Part shown: piece by piece, positions 43,401 to 57,238 of the stretch | How positions within the stretch are numbered: position 1 is the first letter of the stretch | How the letters are laid out: every line of letters begins with the position of its first letter | The notes under the pieces: model-generated | What the model was told of the DNA's origin: nothing | Seen by the model: the letters and a program-made list of their open reading frames with translations, nothing else | The model's database searches: none | DNA from: Colletotrichum lupini | Lineage: Eukaryota; Ascomycota; Sordariomycetes; Glomerellales; Glomerellaceae | Reading direction: 5' to 3' | NCBI RefSeq assembly: GCF_023278565.1 | Contig: NC_064676.1 | Coordinates: forward strand, 5,580,001-5,644,000 | DNA length: 64,000 nucleotides | Position numbers and translations under genes: made by a program

Positions 43401-46000
43401 CCTAGAGTCATCTCACCTTGTAACAGTATTACATTTCATCAGAAAACATTGAATCTGCTGGTCACTGCGGGAACGTTGCTGGTGTCCTCGGCTTAACGGC
43501 ATCTGCATCTTCAGAAACATCGGATGCGGTTGGAGGCTCACCGCGCCAGCGGCTCTCTGCGCCTCGAGACGCGATCACCAACCAGCAACTGACAGGGCGG
43601 CTGTAACGGGTGTGTGTTCGACTTCGGATCCGGCGGGTGTAAAATGTTTTCGGAAACGCCAATGTCGATCCCCTGCTCGTAATCCCCGCCGCAGGCATCC
43701 AACGAATGGAGACGTCTGACAAGGAGAGGAGGATCTCAGGCTCGCACTGCTCGGTCTGAGACCCTTCAGCCAGAAGTGCGGTACCGTACGGCAAGAGTGA
43801 GAGGCAGCCGGGAAATATCCGACTCTGTGGTTGGCTGCACAGTGTTCGAATAGAGTAGGTATTTACGGTGAAGCGGGTAGCCGTCGTGCCGTCAAAACGT
43901 GCTGCTGGTCCCCTGGATACTGCTCTGCAATTTGCATCCTGCGTCGTGGTAGGAATCCGGATGGTTTCGCCAATTGGGGCCAACCCCCCCAGCACCAGTG
44001 GCGGACAGTGGATTGGGCCAAGGGGTTTGACGGTGACCTCCCTCACCTGACGCTGTGAAAAATCTTACCGTCCCGCCTCATCATTTTCCCTATCCCATCG
44101 GTCGGGAGATCTCATGGATCCTGGTCCTGGGCGCCAAGGTCACGGTGTGGATGGTGTGACCCGTGCAGAACTGGCAGCGTCCCCTCAGTTGCGTCATAAT
44201 GGGGCTAGCGTCGCTGTGTAGATGGGACAGGCTGGCTTGGAGTTGTCTGCTAACTTCAGCCTCCATCAGCAAGTGTGCCATGTTTGGCCATGTTGCCGCT
44301 CGGACGTCCATGATGATGATGTTGATGATGATAACTTCAAGGTTGATTGAAAGCTTCGTGTACCTTAATTTTAGTTGGCAACCTGAGAAGGGCAAGTTCG
44401 GCGCGAGCTGCGTCACCTCCGCCGGCCGCATGCTTTGACAGCATCCTAGTTGTCCGTTTGGCGATGTTGAACCCTTGGCGACGCCGTGGCTCCGTCCAAC
44501 TTCTTGGTTTGCCGATCTTGGCGCCGGATGGAATGCTGTCCGTTTCGGAATCGGCCTGGGACCGCTGAGCTAATTCAATTATTTGTGTCCGCACGCTGAA
44601 GTATTCCGGGGACTGAGCAGTCCAATCGGCCGACACGTCCTTCGCTGGGACCCCTTGCATGGGCCAGATGGAGGGGAATGCACCGCAAGGTACGGTTGGA
44701 AAGCACAATGCCGTGTGCCCATCTGAACTAACTTATTGTCTCGGACTCCCTATTCGTGGTGTGAAGGATGACCACTGTGTGCGTGCGAGCATCTGTGTCT
44801 TCACACGCTAGGTAGGTATTCATCTGGATCGCCTTGTGGGTTCAGACCAGGAGTTGGAGAGTCAGGGTGCGAGGTGTTTTCAGGTCAACACGACACAAAG
44901 AGCAAGGGTCCAGAGCAGCAGTTCAGAGCTAGGATGCCATTCCCCTACTAACGAATTATCAGCCCGTGGTAAAAGTTAGTTCCCCGCGTAGGCAGCTTGC
45001 CAGTGCTTGCATAGACCAGCAGGTCAGACCAAACCTTGGCCAGATGACTTTGCAAAGTGCACTGACAAGCTCTGTGAGTGCATGTCGTCTACGTAAGGCG
45101 CGTGTACCGTACCTCGCAAGTTGGGACGAGTGACTCTGCTGTGGTAGACTTGCTCTTAGCTCCGATGATTTTGATCTATCGAGAAGATTGAGTGTCGGAA
45201 TCTGGCTTGTCTGGGTTGCATGTCGCCTATTAGCCCGAATTTTGTCGGCTAGTCGAACCGGGGAAGTCCTGACAGGTGCAACACACGACACGGTCAGAGA
45301 GACGCGGATGGTGAGAGTGTGGTGGAGACGGTAGATGAGGTTGAAGTTGGTAGTTAGTACCCTATGCCAACCTGAGGCACATAGGGGACAGGTGGCAAGG
45401 ACGGTATACTTATTGGAGCCTTTAGGGATGCTGTCGAAATGTTCGGTCTGGTCGGTGGCGAGCCGTAGCTATCTTTGGACCACCTGTTTGTGAGCACTGA
45501 GGTCGTCTGCATGTTGAAATTGGCTTGATGAACCATCGGGCGACGAGAAGGGCAAGTTGAGGTAGTGGTGGTGGTGGTGGTGGTGCCTGTTCTGTTAGTG
45601 TACCGAGGTACTCCCGGGTTGGGAAAAAAGCGTGCATGCAGGGCTTGTCGAGGTACGTAGCTACGTACTGATCACACCGTCAGACGTCTTGCCATGTTCT
45701 GAGGACAGTATGAGGTCATTGTTTCCGACACGGATCATCAGTGGGCCCGCGCAGCCGGCAGCAACTGGAGACGTCCCTGGTGTGGGGTCGGCTGTGGACC
45801 CGAAATGGACGAATCCCACGAGAGGAGAAAAAGGACACACTGTTACACTGTGAACAAGGGCTGATCCACGATTCGCATGTCTCTTGTCCCCATCGCAGCT
45901 TAACCACTTCCAATGCAACCGCAGTTGGCACAAGGGCCACGAGCTGCGCGAACTGGGACCTCGAATTCGACAATTCGCGACTCGTCGACCAGGGCCGGGG
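40438..46000. other. Gene-poor intergenic region, possible gene relics
   Basis: No complete gene could be assembled. A 58-codon open stretch without a start on the minus strand (about 43030-43205) reads with a protein-like composition (DDIESGYIAELYECREIGF) and is preceded by an acceptor-like CTGAAT...CTCTCCAG. It may therefore be an exon of a decayed gene. The largest other frame (43462-44046, -) is rich in Arg/Ser/Thr/Pro and looks random. A GTG tract sits at 45565-45585. There are no RNA genes that I can see. Confidence 0.4.
45565..45585. repeat. GTG microsatellite
   Basis: This is a perfect trinucleotide tract in non-coding DNA. Confidence 0.8.
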
Positions 46001-48146
46001 TCCATTGACAGTCCAGGGCTGCCAGATTGCCAGTTGCCCCCCCCGCCCCCCTCTCCCCTCCGAAAGGTCCTTTTACCGTGTTTAATGAGGTTTCCTGGGT
46101 CGCAAATTCGCATACACAGCAATACGGCACTAAAATCACATTCACATTTCCCGCTTCCCACGCGCTGCTTCAGCCTTTGAGATTCAAGATTCGGGGGCTT
46201 CAGGCGTCAGGCTTCTCCCCCGTCCGTTGCCCGCCGCCCCACGGCCCAGGTCGCTTTTCTGCTCCTGGAACCTGCCGCCCGCACCGCACCCGCGTTTCCT
46301 TCCCTTCCGCGCCGCGCAGGAAATGCAGCAGGACCAGCCGATTGAGATTGAGACAACTCGTCCGCTTGTTCCCGTTCTTTTTACGGTACCCATACCCACT
46401 GGAACGACTCGAACGAGGTATCCGTAAGGTACGGGCAGTGGACACAGGCACATGGTCACCGTCCTCGTGCTCGCCTCTTCTCTCCACCCAACATCTCCAG
46501 TTCGACCCATTTGGCTCGAGGGTATCATCCACCATTCCCAGGACTCAGAAACTCAGACTCGAGAAGAATCAACAGACAGATCAGGAACAGAACACTCTCT
46601 TTGGCACTGAGGAGTCGGCGCCGTCTCTCTCTGATACTTCGTGCGCGGACGTTGGAAGGATTAGCACAGGCCAAAGTTTCCCTTTTTCATCAACCTCAAT
46701 ATCGGATCCTGCCAGGCTCAATCTCAACACTACCTTAGTACCTCAGGCTACCCCTGTCAGTCTGCTCCCGCGGCTTTCTCTTGTTTAAGGCATCACCTCA
46801 CTCGCATCTCTCATCGCCGTGATCTTATCGAGCCGCCCTCCCAGTGAGTGAGTGCTTCTTTGTACAGTTCAAGCCGAGTCTTTCCTCTTTCCCATGGCGC
46901 TCTGGGTTTCTAACTTGCGATAAGGTAGCTGGTTGAAATAGGAAAAGAAGGGTACAAGCCATCGAAGACGGCGGCGGCAGTGGCAGCGGCAGCACGAGCG
47001 CGAACGCCAGCACCACATAGCAATCCATACCGGATAACCTATTCGTCCCTTTGAACAGCGACTTGCATATGAGGCAGCGCGCTAATCACTCGTGGACACC
47101 CAACACCACCACCGCAATCTCGCTCGCACGTCAGGCCAGCACCAGTGCGGTGCTGCACCGCGCATCCCAATACCATCCCACCGTGGCCGCGGCGCTGCAC
47201 CTCTCGACTGAGTCGACTCTTCCCATCTGAATCTCTCCCACTTTCGGACCCCCAGACGCACACACGCACACACGCAGGCCGCAGGCGACAGACGCAGAAG
47301 CAGGGCAAGCAGAGCAGTCAGAAACCAAGCATATCCAGCTCACCCCCATTCCCTGTCGCCGCACCCAAGTCCACCACACGTCCACACCCCCTCATCCTTG
47401 CCCCCTTCCCACACCCCCGTCCGTCCCCGTACCTCCCTCTCCCTCGCCGGCCGGGTCCCAGTCGAGTACGAACCAGCAGTACGAAGTACCAGCAGCGCCA
47501 AAAAACCAGAACGAGCACCAAAGACGCACCAGCCAGGTCCTGCTCCACGTCGGGGCCTGCCATCCATCCATCCATCCATCTGGTGCCCTGCGCCAGTTCC
47601 CAGTTTCCTAGATCTCGTCTTTTCGACTCTGCGAAACCTCAACCTCTGCTCAATCGAGGCCGGCGACCCGTTCCAACGTCTCTCACGACTGCGCCCTCCC
47701 TCGATTCCAGCGCACCATACCGAACAAAGCCTTTTGGATACACTTCGGCCGCATATCCTCCTCGAGGACGCTCTGCTGTCTTAGGTCCCTTACTATCTAC
47801 TTTAGCCCCCATTCCCTCAGGCGACCGCATCCGGATACCCTCACATTGCTACGAAAGCTTCGGTGGAGATTGGCCTATTCTCACCTCACGCCCGCTCCTA
47901 TTCCAAATCCTTGGACTCGTCTAGACTCTCAATCCGTTCTGCAACGACTTGTACACGAAGAATTCTTTCTGAAGCAACGGTTGGCCTGTTCAGCAACTTG
48001 GAAACCGCTTTGAACCGACCTGTAGTCCTGTCGAGATCGCCCATCGAACGACTCAACGACCTACTCATCGTCGTCTACATCGCCCCGATTGACGCAACAG
48101 GCGCGCATCGTCTATCAATCTCTCTTCCTCGATCTCGGCGCCCATC
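46001..48146 (+). promoter_or_regulatory. Long pyrimidine-rich upstream region/leader of SKN7
   Basis: The + strand is rich in C and T with CACCC, CCATC and CTCTCC runs and poor in G, much like the region before the Ras-like gene. It contains two long ATG-started frames (46027-46788, 253 codons; 47145-47924, 259 codons). Their Pro/Ser/Arg-rich translations fit base composition rather than a protein. A (CATC)n tract lies at 47561-47580. It is probably promoter plus a long 5' UTR. Confidence 0.4.
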
Positions 48147-50335
48147 ATGCCCGAGCCCGATAATGTCGCCGCCCAAGGTGGTGGCAGCAACTCGAGCGAT
48201 TTTGTAAGCCCGCAAGCCATGTTTGAGCTCCATCGAAATGCTGTAAATATTTTACTGACTTTCTGTGCACAGGTTCGCAAACTCTACAAGTTCGAATACC
48301 CCTCGATATTGGCTATTCACTGCCTGCTAACAGTTGCGATAGAATGTTGGAGGACCCAGCCTATGCGAACATTGTTAGATGGGGAAACGAGGGTGACACT
48401 TTCGTCATTCTGGAGGTGCGCTGAGCTTGAAACATCGCGGTGAAATAAAGCATCGGAAGCTGACATGCTACTGCTAGACTGACAAATTCACCAATGACAT
48501 CCTCCCAAAGCACTTCAAGCACAGCAACTTCTCAAGCTTCGTCCGACAGCTAAACAAGTATGACTTCCACAAGCTACGTCGCAACGACGAAAACAACGAA
48601 TCGCCTTATGGGAAGCAGGTAAGGGACGAAACACCGTAGGCCGACCCTATATCGCTGACACCGCAGGCAGGCGTGGGAGTTCAAGCACTCGGCTTTCCGT
48701 GCTGATAGAAAAGACAATCTGGATAATATCAGACGAAAGGCTCCAGCTCAAAGGAAAACACAGCAGACGGAGGACCAGTTCACTACTAACCAGTCCATCA
48801 ATCTGCTCCAAGAGACGCTATTTGCGCAACAACAGCAGGTGCAGGCACTGCAAGAACAAGTTGCCGAGATGGCGCGGACCAACAAGACGCTTGTCCATGA
48901 AGTCCACACCATGCACAAGATCATCGACGCCCAGCGACAATCGCAACACGAGATGCTCAACTTCATGTCGCATGCCGAAGACAGGATGAGGGGACAACGG
49001 TACCCTGGACAAAACCCGCAGATGAACGGAGGTGCCATGGACGATCAGCCCCCCGAGCTTCGACGCGCGAGAGAGCTTCTTTCCAGCGTAACAACCAACA
49101 GCGGTTACGATCGAGAGCTCGAGAGGCTCAACGGCATATACGCGCAAAGCTCTCCGCCTGATTCCGCATCGTCTCTCATGTTCCAGCCTGGCAATGCTGG
49201 AATGCCACCTATGCTTCCTGAGCACATGAACATGCGCCACCTCGTCTATCCTGTAGGTGAGAACGTAGGCATCGACCCATTGTCCCAGGATCACTTCAAC
49301 AATATCCCATACACGCTGAATTCTTTGCCAATGAACGACTTCCAGGCTCCACCCGTCGTTAAGCCGGAACCCGGGCCGGCAACGCCAGCTCCTGCCGCTG
49401 CTGCGCCAGCACGGCCGCCGTCGACGAACGATAAGGGTCTGTGGGGCAACAAGAAACCGCGAGTATACTTGGTCGAGGATGACAGGACGTGTTCGAGGAT
49501 CGGTTCCAAATTCCTGACACAGATGGAGTGCATTGTCGAGCTTGCCGTGAGTCTCTTACCTTTGCTTTGCCGGCCAGTCCTGGCGGTGGTACCCATGGTT
49601 TGGGATACTGATTCGTGATAGGAAAATGGTATCGACGCCGTCAACAGATGCAAAGAGGTTCCATCTGGTCATTTCGATCTCATCTTCATGGACATTGTCA
49701 TGCCGCAGATGGATGGTGTCTCCGCAACACAGCTCATCCGCGAGGTTCACCCCGACGTCCCTGTTGTCGCCATGACCTCGAATATCCGCCCCGAAGACAT
49801 CAGCCACTACTTCAACTGGAGTAAGTTGTTATAAATAGCACTTGCACACGCCAACGACATATACTAATCTTTGCGTTCATCAGGCTTGAACGATGTGTTG
49901 GCCAAACCATTTACCAAGGAAGGCATGCTGCGCATTCTCCGAAAGCATGTGCCGCACCTCCTCAAGAACGCGCCACCAGACGAGCTCGCCGTAGGCCACG
50001 GCGCTGCTCAGCTTCACGCCAACAACATGACGGCGCCACCGATAAACCCCCAAGTCAAGTTCGACTCCACGCCTGGCCAGTCACCAGCGACAACCGCGTC
50101 GTGGCATTCGCCTGCACAGATGCATCAGCCATCACCGAACGTGGCAAACATCGAGACAGGCTACCCGATGGCAAACACGGCGCAAATGGTGATGACGCCA
50201 ACGTCCGCTCAGCGACCGACGTTCCATAACATGCCTCCTGGGATGCAACAAATGCGTGTGCCGGATCATATTGTCGGCGATGACCGACCGGAGAAGCGCC
50301 AAAGGTTATACGGACCGCAAGGTGGATACGCCTAG
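48147..50335 (+). CDS. SKN7: SKN7-type response regulator transcription factor
   Basis: There are seven exons: 48147-48203, 48273-48289, 48343-48415, 48478-48618, 48671-49546, 49622-49820 and 49884-50335. The introns are 52-75 nt and all phases agree, giving 604 aa. Exon 2 is a 17-nt microexon. The domain order is an HSF-type DNA-binding domain (about 20-125; [29 protein letters not shown]), a coiled coil (about 140-190), a Pro/Ala-rich linker, a receiver domain (about 358-475) and a Gln/Met/Pro-rich tail. The receiver has the acidic pocket EDD at 365-367, phospho-acceptor Asp412 ([11 protein letters not shown]), Thr440 and Lys462, so it should be phosphorylatable. In fungi Skn7 receives phosphate from the histidine-kinase/phosphotransfer relay and controls oxidative-stress and cell-wall genes in the nucleus. 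Confidence 0.96.
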
Positions 50336-52043
50336 ACGGGATTTGTGGGTGCCACTAAGCAGTCTTTCCTTCCATCGTGCACAACGGTGTGATGACGGGG
50401 TGTCCTCGAGCAGGTGCTGAACATCGTATGAAGTTGAAGAGGAAGAACGCCAGCCTCCCTTGCGCGTGAATTTCTCATTGTCGTCTTTGAATGCTCGGGG
50501 ATTGGCCCACGACAACTGTCTTGTCTCAGAAAGAGTAGGACGGTTGCAAAGCAGTCGATATTGCATTCCGAACATATACCCCTCAGGAAGAGCGACTGAT
50601 GATGTCCCAAGAAAGGACATGTCGCCAATTGGGTATCGGCATGGGTTGGACGAATGGGGCGGAATCGGTGACAACTATCCGACCTTGAGAAGAGAGATTT
50701 GGTGATCGGAGTTGGTGGAGTATCATGGTTCGCATTTCTGAACCGCAGGTGGTTGAAGGCGAATTTGAACAGGTATCTGCTGTCAGCTACACGGGGTATA
50801 TGTTACCCATCTTCATAGATATACCTTGCTGTTTTGCTCATACTTGAGAAAGGACTTTTTGAAAGTGATGCTGAATGAACAAGGACGAGTCGAAAAGTTG
50901 CGGGACGTCATGCTTTTGGTGACAGCAGCAGCACGGGATACTCGGACCTGCTGCGGCGAACACAGTGCCCTATGGATAAGCAAGATGCTTGATCCTTCCG
51001 TAAGCCTCCACTGTATAGAGGGTGCTGCTGCCTCTACGGGGTACCAAGACTGAAAACTCTTGGCCAGAGACGGAGCCCAGGCTCAGGTTCACGCCAGATC
51101 TTAAGGGTGCAGGACCCCCCCGATCCATGCGGGTACGGGTACGGGATAGGCGCGCAGTTTGCAGTTTGCAGGCGGGAAGCTTGGGGATGGTGGTGTCTGT
51201 GTGTGGTGTTGCAGTTACGGGACGGTACGGCGGTACACCCCGCATGGGTTGGGGGGGAAGGGGGGCAGACGGGATGGGATGGTCGATGGGCGAGGTCTAG
51301 GCCCAGCCGTGTGGCGCCCGGGTGGTCTGATGTGCTGGGGTCCCTGCCAAGGAGGTCCGGAACGGTCTGGAACCTTTTTTTTTTGTCTGCGTATCCGCCG
51401 CAATAGCACTGCGTATTCCCGCGAATCCACTATCCACGAGGGACCGAGGGGGCCTAGATGAGTTTCGTCTGAAGGGTTACCGCTGTCCGATGCTGCTGCT
51501 GCGCCTTTCTGGCTGGCCCACACTGTGACCGTTGGGGTTCTTTGCTCCTCTTTCTTATGTGGTTTTTTGGGGTGGGCGGGTTTCCGGAGATTCGGCCGGG
51601 GGTAGTGGTGGTGGTGGTCATTGATGGTGGAAGTCGTCGGTTCGTAGGGCTGGTTGGGATGGGGTTCTCTGAGCTCCACGGGGGGGTTGTCGATTTGTCC
51701 ACTGTGATGTTCCATCAACCTCGCATCATGACTCTGAACTTCTGAAGAGATGACGCGTGGGAGAAGGCGATTCCATGGTGGATCTCAGCACAAAAGAGGG
51801 AAGACATCTGGAGAGATGACCCGGGAGATCGGCGGACGTTGGGGGCGGCGGGGAAAAGGATCATCGACCAGTGATCGTCTTCTGGGGTTTGACGTCGATG
51901 GAAGGTTGAAAAGAGGAAACAGAAGGGGAAAAAAGGTAGGTGTGCGAGATAAAGCGATGCGTCTGATGTGGGAAGCTACGAGAGTTTATGTCTCCTGCAG
52001 GTTCTATCCGTACCATCCAGCCCATCGTAACTTGGACGGCAAG

Positions 52044-52080
52044 ATGGGATGGGATGGGATGGGACGGGAGGGGGGGGGGG
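52044..52080. repeat. ATGGG repeat and G-run
   Basis: About four ATGGG units are followed by a near-pure G tract. On sequence it could form a G-quadruplex on the + strand, but nothing shows that it does. Confidence 0.7.
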
Positions 52081-53002
52081 CTGGCGCTCGCTGGCTGGCC
52101 GGCAGCATGGGCCAGACTGGACCTCTTGTTTGTGTAAGCGGGCTTGTGCTTTTTCGAGCGTCCGAGGCCCGTTGATGGGAGAGTCCTGGCCAGAACCAGC
52201 CCACGACGGGGTCCATGACGAGCCCAGACTTTCCCACGAAGGTGATGCTTTGCTGACGTTGAATTGCCTTTGGCCGCTAAGGTAAGGTAGGTTTACTCGT
52301 TTGGCTGCGAGCCGGAACCCGACCAGACGAGATGAGACGAGACCAAGACTCTTCGAGAAAGGATGGGGATTCAGGGAAACGAACCTAGAGCAAGGTAAGC
52401 AGGTGGGTGAAAGGGTAGCGCCAGGTCTTGGCATGTTGCTCGAATGAAGGAAATTTGACATGGAACCAGAACGGGAAGTTTCCGTTTGTGAACTTCGTAC
52501 AAGGTAGATTGATACGTGAGACTTGCGCTGGTACGAACTATGGTTTTGTGACTTGCGGTTAGCGGGAAGAACGATGAAGTTTCGAGGCTAGTCTGGTCTC
52601 AAATTTCTGGAAGTGGGATTTCTTACCGATTGAACAGACAAGCGTGGATAACCTAGCGTATTAATTAAACGGGATTCTAGGTGATCAACAGCAGGCGATG
52701 AGAGGCAAGGCGACCGCAGCAAACGGTTCATTGCAATGAACAAACCACCGTAATCCGGTAAACCCCACGGCTGGGCATCGTGTCTATACTGTGCTACTGT
52801 TAAGTTTTTTTTTCTACATCCTGCAAAGGCATGGGGATGGGGAGGGGGCAGGGCACAAGGAAGAAAAGAATGGTTTCGTTACAAGGGAGGGGGGCCAACC
52901 TGGAGGCAGTGGAGGGGGGGAGGCTGCTTCCTGCAGGGTGCGGCTAAGTGTGGGCGAGATTGCGGTCCATGTGACGGAGGTGGTGTGAGTTTCTGGGTTG
53001 TT

Positions 53003-53020
53003 ACACACACACACACACAC
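53003..53020. repeat. CA microsatellite
   Basis: This is a perfect dinucleotide tract of nine units. Confidence 0.85.
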
Positions 53021-56000
53021 ATATGCAGACACGCAGACACACACTTACACGCACAAAGGCACTTACAGATGTATGCGAACCGCCTTCCACGGGAACTTGC
53101 AGCGGCCTGGGCCCAGCCCTTTTTCTTGTCGGACCGGTCTAGACCTTTTCTTCTTGTTCTTTTTTTCTGATTCGGGGCGGAGGATTTGTTTCTCACTGTT
53201 GCTTCTTGTAGTTTTTCTGAGGCCGGGGTTATGTTGGAGTGCTGGATATGGTCAGGGGGCTCGTACTGCAGGTAGAGAGAGCGCGACAGAAAAAAAAAAA
53301 GGCGGCAAAACCAAGAGAACCGGTTTATTGGAAAATTCGATGCCGATCAGAGGGAACAAGATTGGATAGACTAAGACACAGAACCTTTGCCGTCGTTCAT
53401 CGTCTTGGCGCTGATGTAGCATACTGGCGATGGTTTTCTGAGATGTGATGGAGGATTACAAAATGCTTATGTAGTGGGCCTCGGGCCGGGGTCAGCTCCT
53501 TGAAAGTAGCAATGTCGAAATCCCTCTCTCTACCTACTTAGTTCAGGTCTGTTCGGGGTTCTTGTACCTCTCAGGCTCTCATCAATAAAAGGGGTGAGCA
53601 TGTTCCAGCCAAGAAAACGTACCCAGCCGCAGATTCACTCCGAATACCAGCCCGCCGGTTGCTGCCCTTTTTCTGTCCCACCCAAAAACAAGCTCGTGGG
53701 GGGTGGGTCTTGGGTGATCACTCAAGTGTCTTGTGTTTGAGGCTGGCTGGATAGCCCAGCTGGTTTTGCCCCTGGAGAGCCGGAGAAATCTCCGTGGTAA
53801 TCTCTTGCTGGCCTCTTTCACTCCCTTCTTGGATTTGTGAGGGCAAATCTGCTTGCTCGAACTCACAAAACAATTTCTGTGCGTTCTGTGTGGCTAAGAA
53901 TTCCACCCATGCGAATAGCAGTGTTGAGGAAGGGGGAGATTCGGTACTATGGTACAGCATCCCCTTTGTCACATACAGTCAATATCCCTCCGTATCATCA
54001 AAACACATTTCGGCCCTGGAAATTGATGGCTTGTGTCTTGCCTGCTTACCTCGGTACCTATTGCCATCTGGGTCTTCCAACGGACTTCTCCCAAGTCTTC
54101 CGCTAGCCACGTAAGGGTTCAGAGAGTGCGATAACCTAGTTCAAAGAAACAAAAGATAGGTAATCCGTTACGAAATAATAAGCAAGAAAAAAGCAAAGAG
54201 ATAGATACCCTAATGATGAAAGATTCATCGATGACCTGATCGTCTAGCCTAAATGAGGATGGCATTTTCCAAGCCATACGGGTCTCTCGGTGACAGTTTA
54301 CGAGACAGGTGTCAGTCACTCGCCATAAATCGTGTATTGTCACTGCCTACCTCCCCAAACGCCTGGGTACCTATTAGTAGAAAGGTATCGGAAACATACC
54401 GTCTTCCGTTCTGCACCTGCACGTGTAAACGTGGTGTGGACGTTTGGTATTCGATCATAGTGAAGAGGGCCGTTTTCGTCTAATCAGAGGCATGTTGTGT
54501 AACGTCTTGGGGATGCTTCGCCATCAACTGGTTTATTCGGCAAGCAGAAAACCATGGAGTTCCGGCAGAGAAGCATGCGATTGGATCAAGTTTCACATTT
54601 TGAATGCTGGCCGCCTGCCTCTGGGTTGCGCCAAGGTAGGTAGTCCAAACCTTTCTCTCCGGAGTCAGGACTCGAGAGGACCATTGTAGAGGACCTCCAC
54701 TTTGACATCTGCTGTACAACTTTTGCATCGAAAGGAAGTTGCTCGAAAAAGACAACACGAGGATAGACCAGGTCATATGCAGGTCGCTTGTCACACGGCC
54801 GTATCAAAGTCAGACTGCATAAACCGCTCTAGATCTTATATCATGGATACACACCTGTGGGCAACTCTTGATCTTTTGGCGCTTCGGATGACTTGCTAGC
54901 GACCCTCCGAGTTTGTGATGCTTCCTCTAGTCTGTTACTCGTATCAGTATGTCTCAATGCGACCCCGAACTCTCTTCTGGTTCTGCATGTAAGGAATTTA
55001 AGTCTTGCCGTCATGCAGATTCTCATTCTTCCAGATATGAGACTATGGCAAGCCATCGATCCAGGGTCTGGAAATTCATGATAATTTAACCATCGACGTC
55101 TCCATCAAGCCTGAAGAAAGAAGAAAAACCCAATTGGAGAACATGCGATTCTCCGACCTGCTTTGGGGGTTTCCCATATCATCCGACGGTCATAGAGCCT
55201 AAATTCTCGGCTAGAGCGAATAAATACGGGTAACATACCCATAGGGGGAAAACAAAAGGGAGGACTCCAGTCAAAAACCAGACTAGCCTCGTACACAAAG
55301 CAAGCATGCAGTATCATGCACGTCTTCGGAGGTGAGATGGGCGTAACTAGAGCCAATCATACAAAGCCGCTTAGTTCCAATCAACTTCCTCCCTTTGGTG
55401 TAACGGTCTGGACCACCAACCGGACCAACCCTGATGATTGATGATTGGGAAACGAAACTTGTCAGCCGTTTCAACGTGCCATTGCCGTGGACCATTTCCC
55501 TTTCTTACCATACTGCATGCATCAGCCGCAAAAGGTAAGTAGGCCTCGGCATGCTGTGGCGTTTTACTTTGTTTGGTATGTTGACGTGCTGGGCCAAGGG
55601 GTTCGATCTTGACCTTCGGGTGGTTTACTCCGGGATCTGGGGTTTTAAATCCCGTGTAAGTGGTCTGATTTTTGGATACGAGGATAACCCGTGCGTGACG
55701 GAGGTAGTATGAAGAGGGATGAAATATTTGAAAATGACGGGCCAAATTTCATCGGACGGCCTTCTACCTATCTTGTTGGATGCAGTCTAGGCCTTGCGGC
55801 GCCGGGAAAGTGGCTAGCTGTATCAAGTTTTTCAGATTTCTCAAATTCTCTCCTATTCAAAGTACAGCTGCCTGGAATGCAGTTTGAAGCCTTTCCACAA
55901 CTTCTGGCAGATTCTCACGGCGTGGCTGTCTTAATATTGAATAAAGGGACCATGATTGCGCCCTTGGTCCTAAGTTTCTCAGGCCTGTATAGGGTGTATA

Positions 56001-57238
56001 TGCTTTTACCTCATCTGTATCACATCAAGATTTCCTAAATGCGCCTCTCAGCAATTCTCATGTCTGGATACCATCGTAAACTTCAGATGACTATGGAAAT
56101 TTTGAAAGGGGTTCGGGTGAGAATGCTGGCTGCCAGCTGCCTCTCGTCTGTAGGCGTTGACTCTAAAGCAAGCGGCGGCATCTTCTTGGACGTGGTGTTG
56201 CGTCTGTTCTGGTCATCTAGGAAGGCATTCCTGTGAGTCATCATGCGCTAGCTGGTCGACGTTGACAGCTTGATGTCTGAATTTTGGGTTGATTGCAAAT
56301 CCATGTTACATCAGTCACCAGACCCTATCCAAGGGGCTCTAGCCTTCTACAGATCACGCAGAAATTTCTGTCAATCACTTGATATTTGATACATGTGTTA
56401 AGCTTTCCTTTGATGAATCTGTCAGGCTCTAAATCTATGTGAGACCAATCATCAGCTTCCCCTGATGTCTGCTGATCGAACTAACACATGCCTACTGAAG
56501 TTTGCTTGACCAAAAGCAAAAACATGACTCTAATTTTCGTCGGTGTGAGTACGGGACAAACTTGATGGCTGAGCAGATGTTGGGGACAATGAGTGAGGTC
56601 TGTAATAAGAAGCAGCCCCTGCGCATTTTCCTTTGGAGTTGCTTGCTGCGATCTCAGGGGGTGAAGTGGCCGGCCACCGGAGGCTTGCGCATGAACAGAG
56701 GTTCCCGGCAAATGCATGCTGTGTCCACAATGACAGCGCAGTATGCCTAGATGAGAATAGACGAAAGAGAACGCCCTTGTTCAGGTTGAAATCTTACATT
56801 TCTGTGACGACTCAAGCCATTTATGGAATAGATCTCATCCTACGAGTTCACGCCGTTAGTGATAAACATGGCAAGTCGTTCTTTCAGCTCAGGGCCCCGA
56901 ACGGCCAGATCAACTTCGTCTGGTTACTGAACACCACCCAAGAACCACCCTAGAAGTGTTCGGATGACTCAAACCTAAACACCGAACAACTCTCAACACT
57001 TGTCGGTTATCAATCACGGTCTTGGTAGTCAGAAAGTCCACGTGAATCATCCATGAGCTAGTATTCAGCAAGGCTAGAATTTTCGATGTCGAAATGAGTC
57101 GTTTCTTCATACGTAGTCTAAGTGAGATAATCCCAGAGACCATAAACTGCATTAGCATCCTTTGCTTGCCTCCCCCAGTTATTTCTGAAGCTGCTTGTCT
57201 TTGCAGACCACACAGAAAAAACCAAGGCCACCGCATGT

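Larger units (their letters stand above)
50336..57238. other. Gene-poor intergenic region
   Basis: The first part is the SKN7 3' UTR. The rest holds only short overlapping frames (for example 51215-51718 and 55371-55745) without recognisable domains. Low-complexity tracts are (ATGGG)n with a G-run at about 52044-52080 and (CA)n at 53003-53020. I see no RNA gene. Any gene here would have to be small or heavily interrupted. Confidence 0.45.

Noticed and set aside
43462..44046. 194-codon open frame on the minus strand
   Set aside because: Random-like Arg/Ser/Thr-rich composition, no motif, and no homolog that I recognise.
46027..46788. 253-codon open frame
   Set aside because: Same reasoning: composition-driven, overlapped by other frames, no recognisable protein features.
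47145..47924. 259-codon open frame upstream of SKN7
   Set aside because: The translation is Pro/Ser/Arg/Thr-rich low complexity that mirrors the C/T-rich base composition, with no domain and no splice context; more likely leader sequence.
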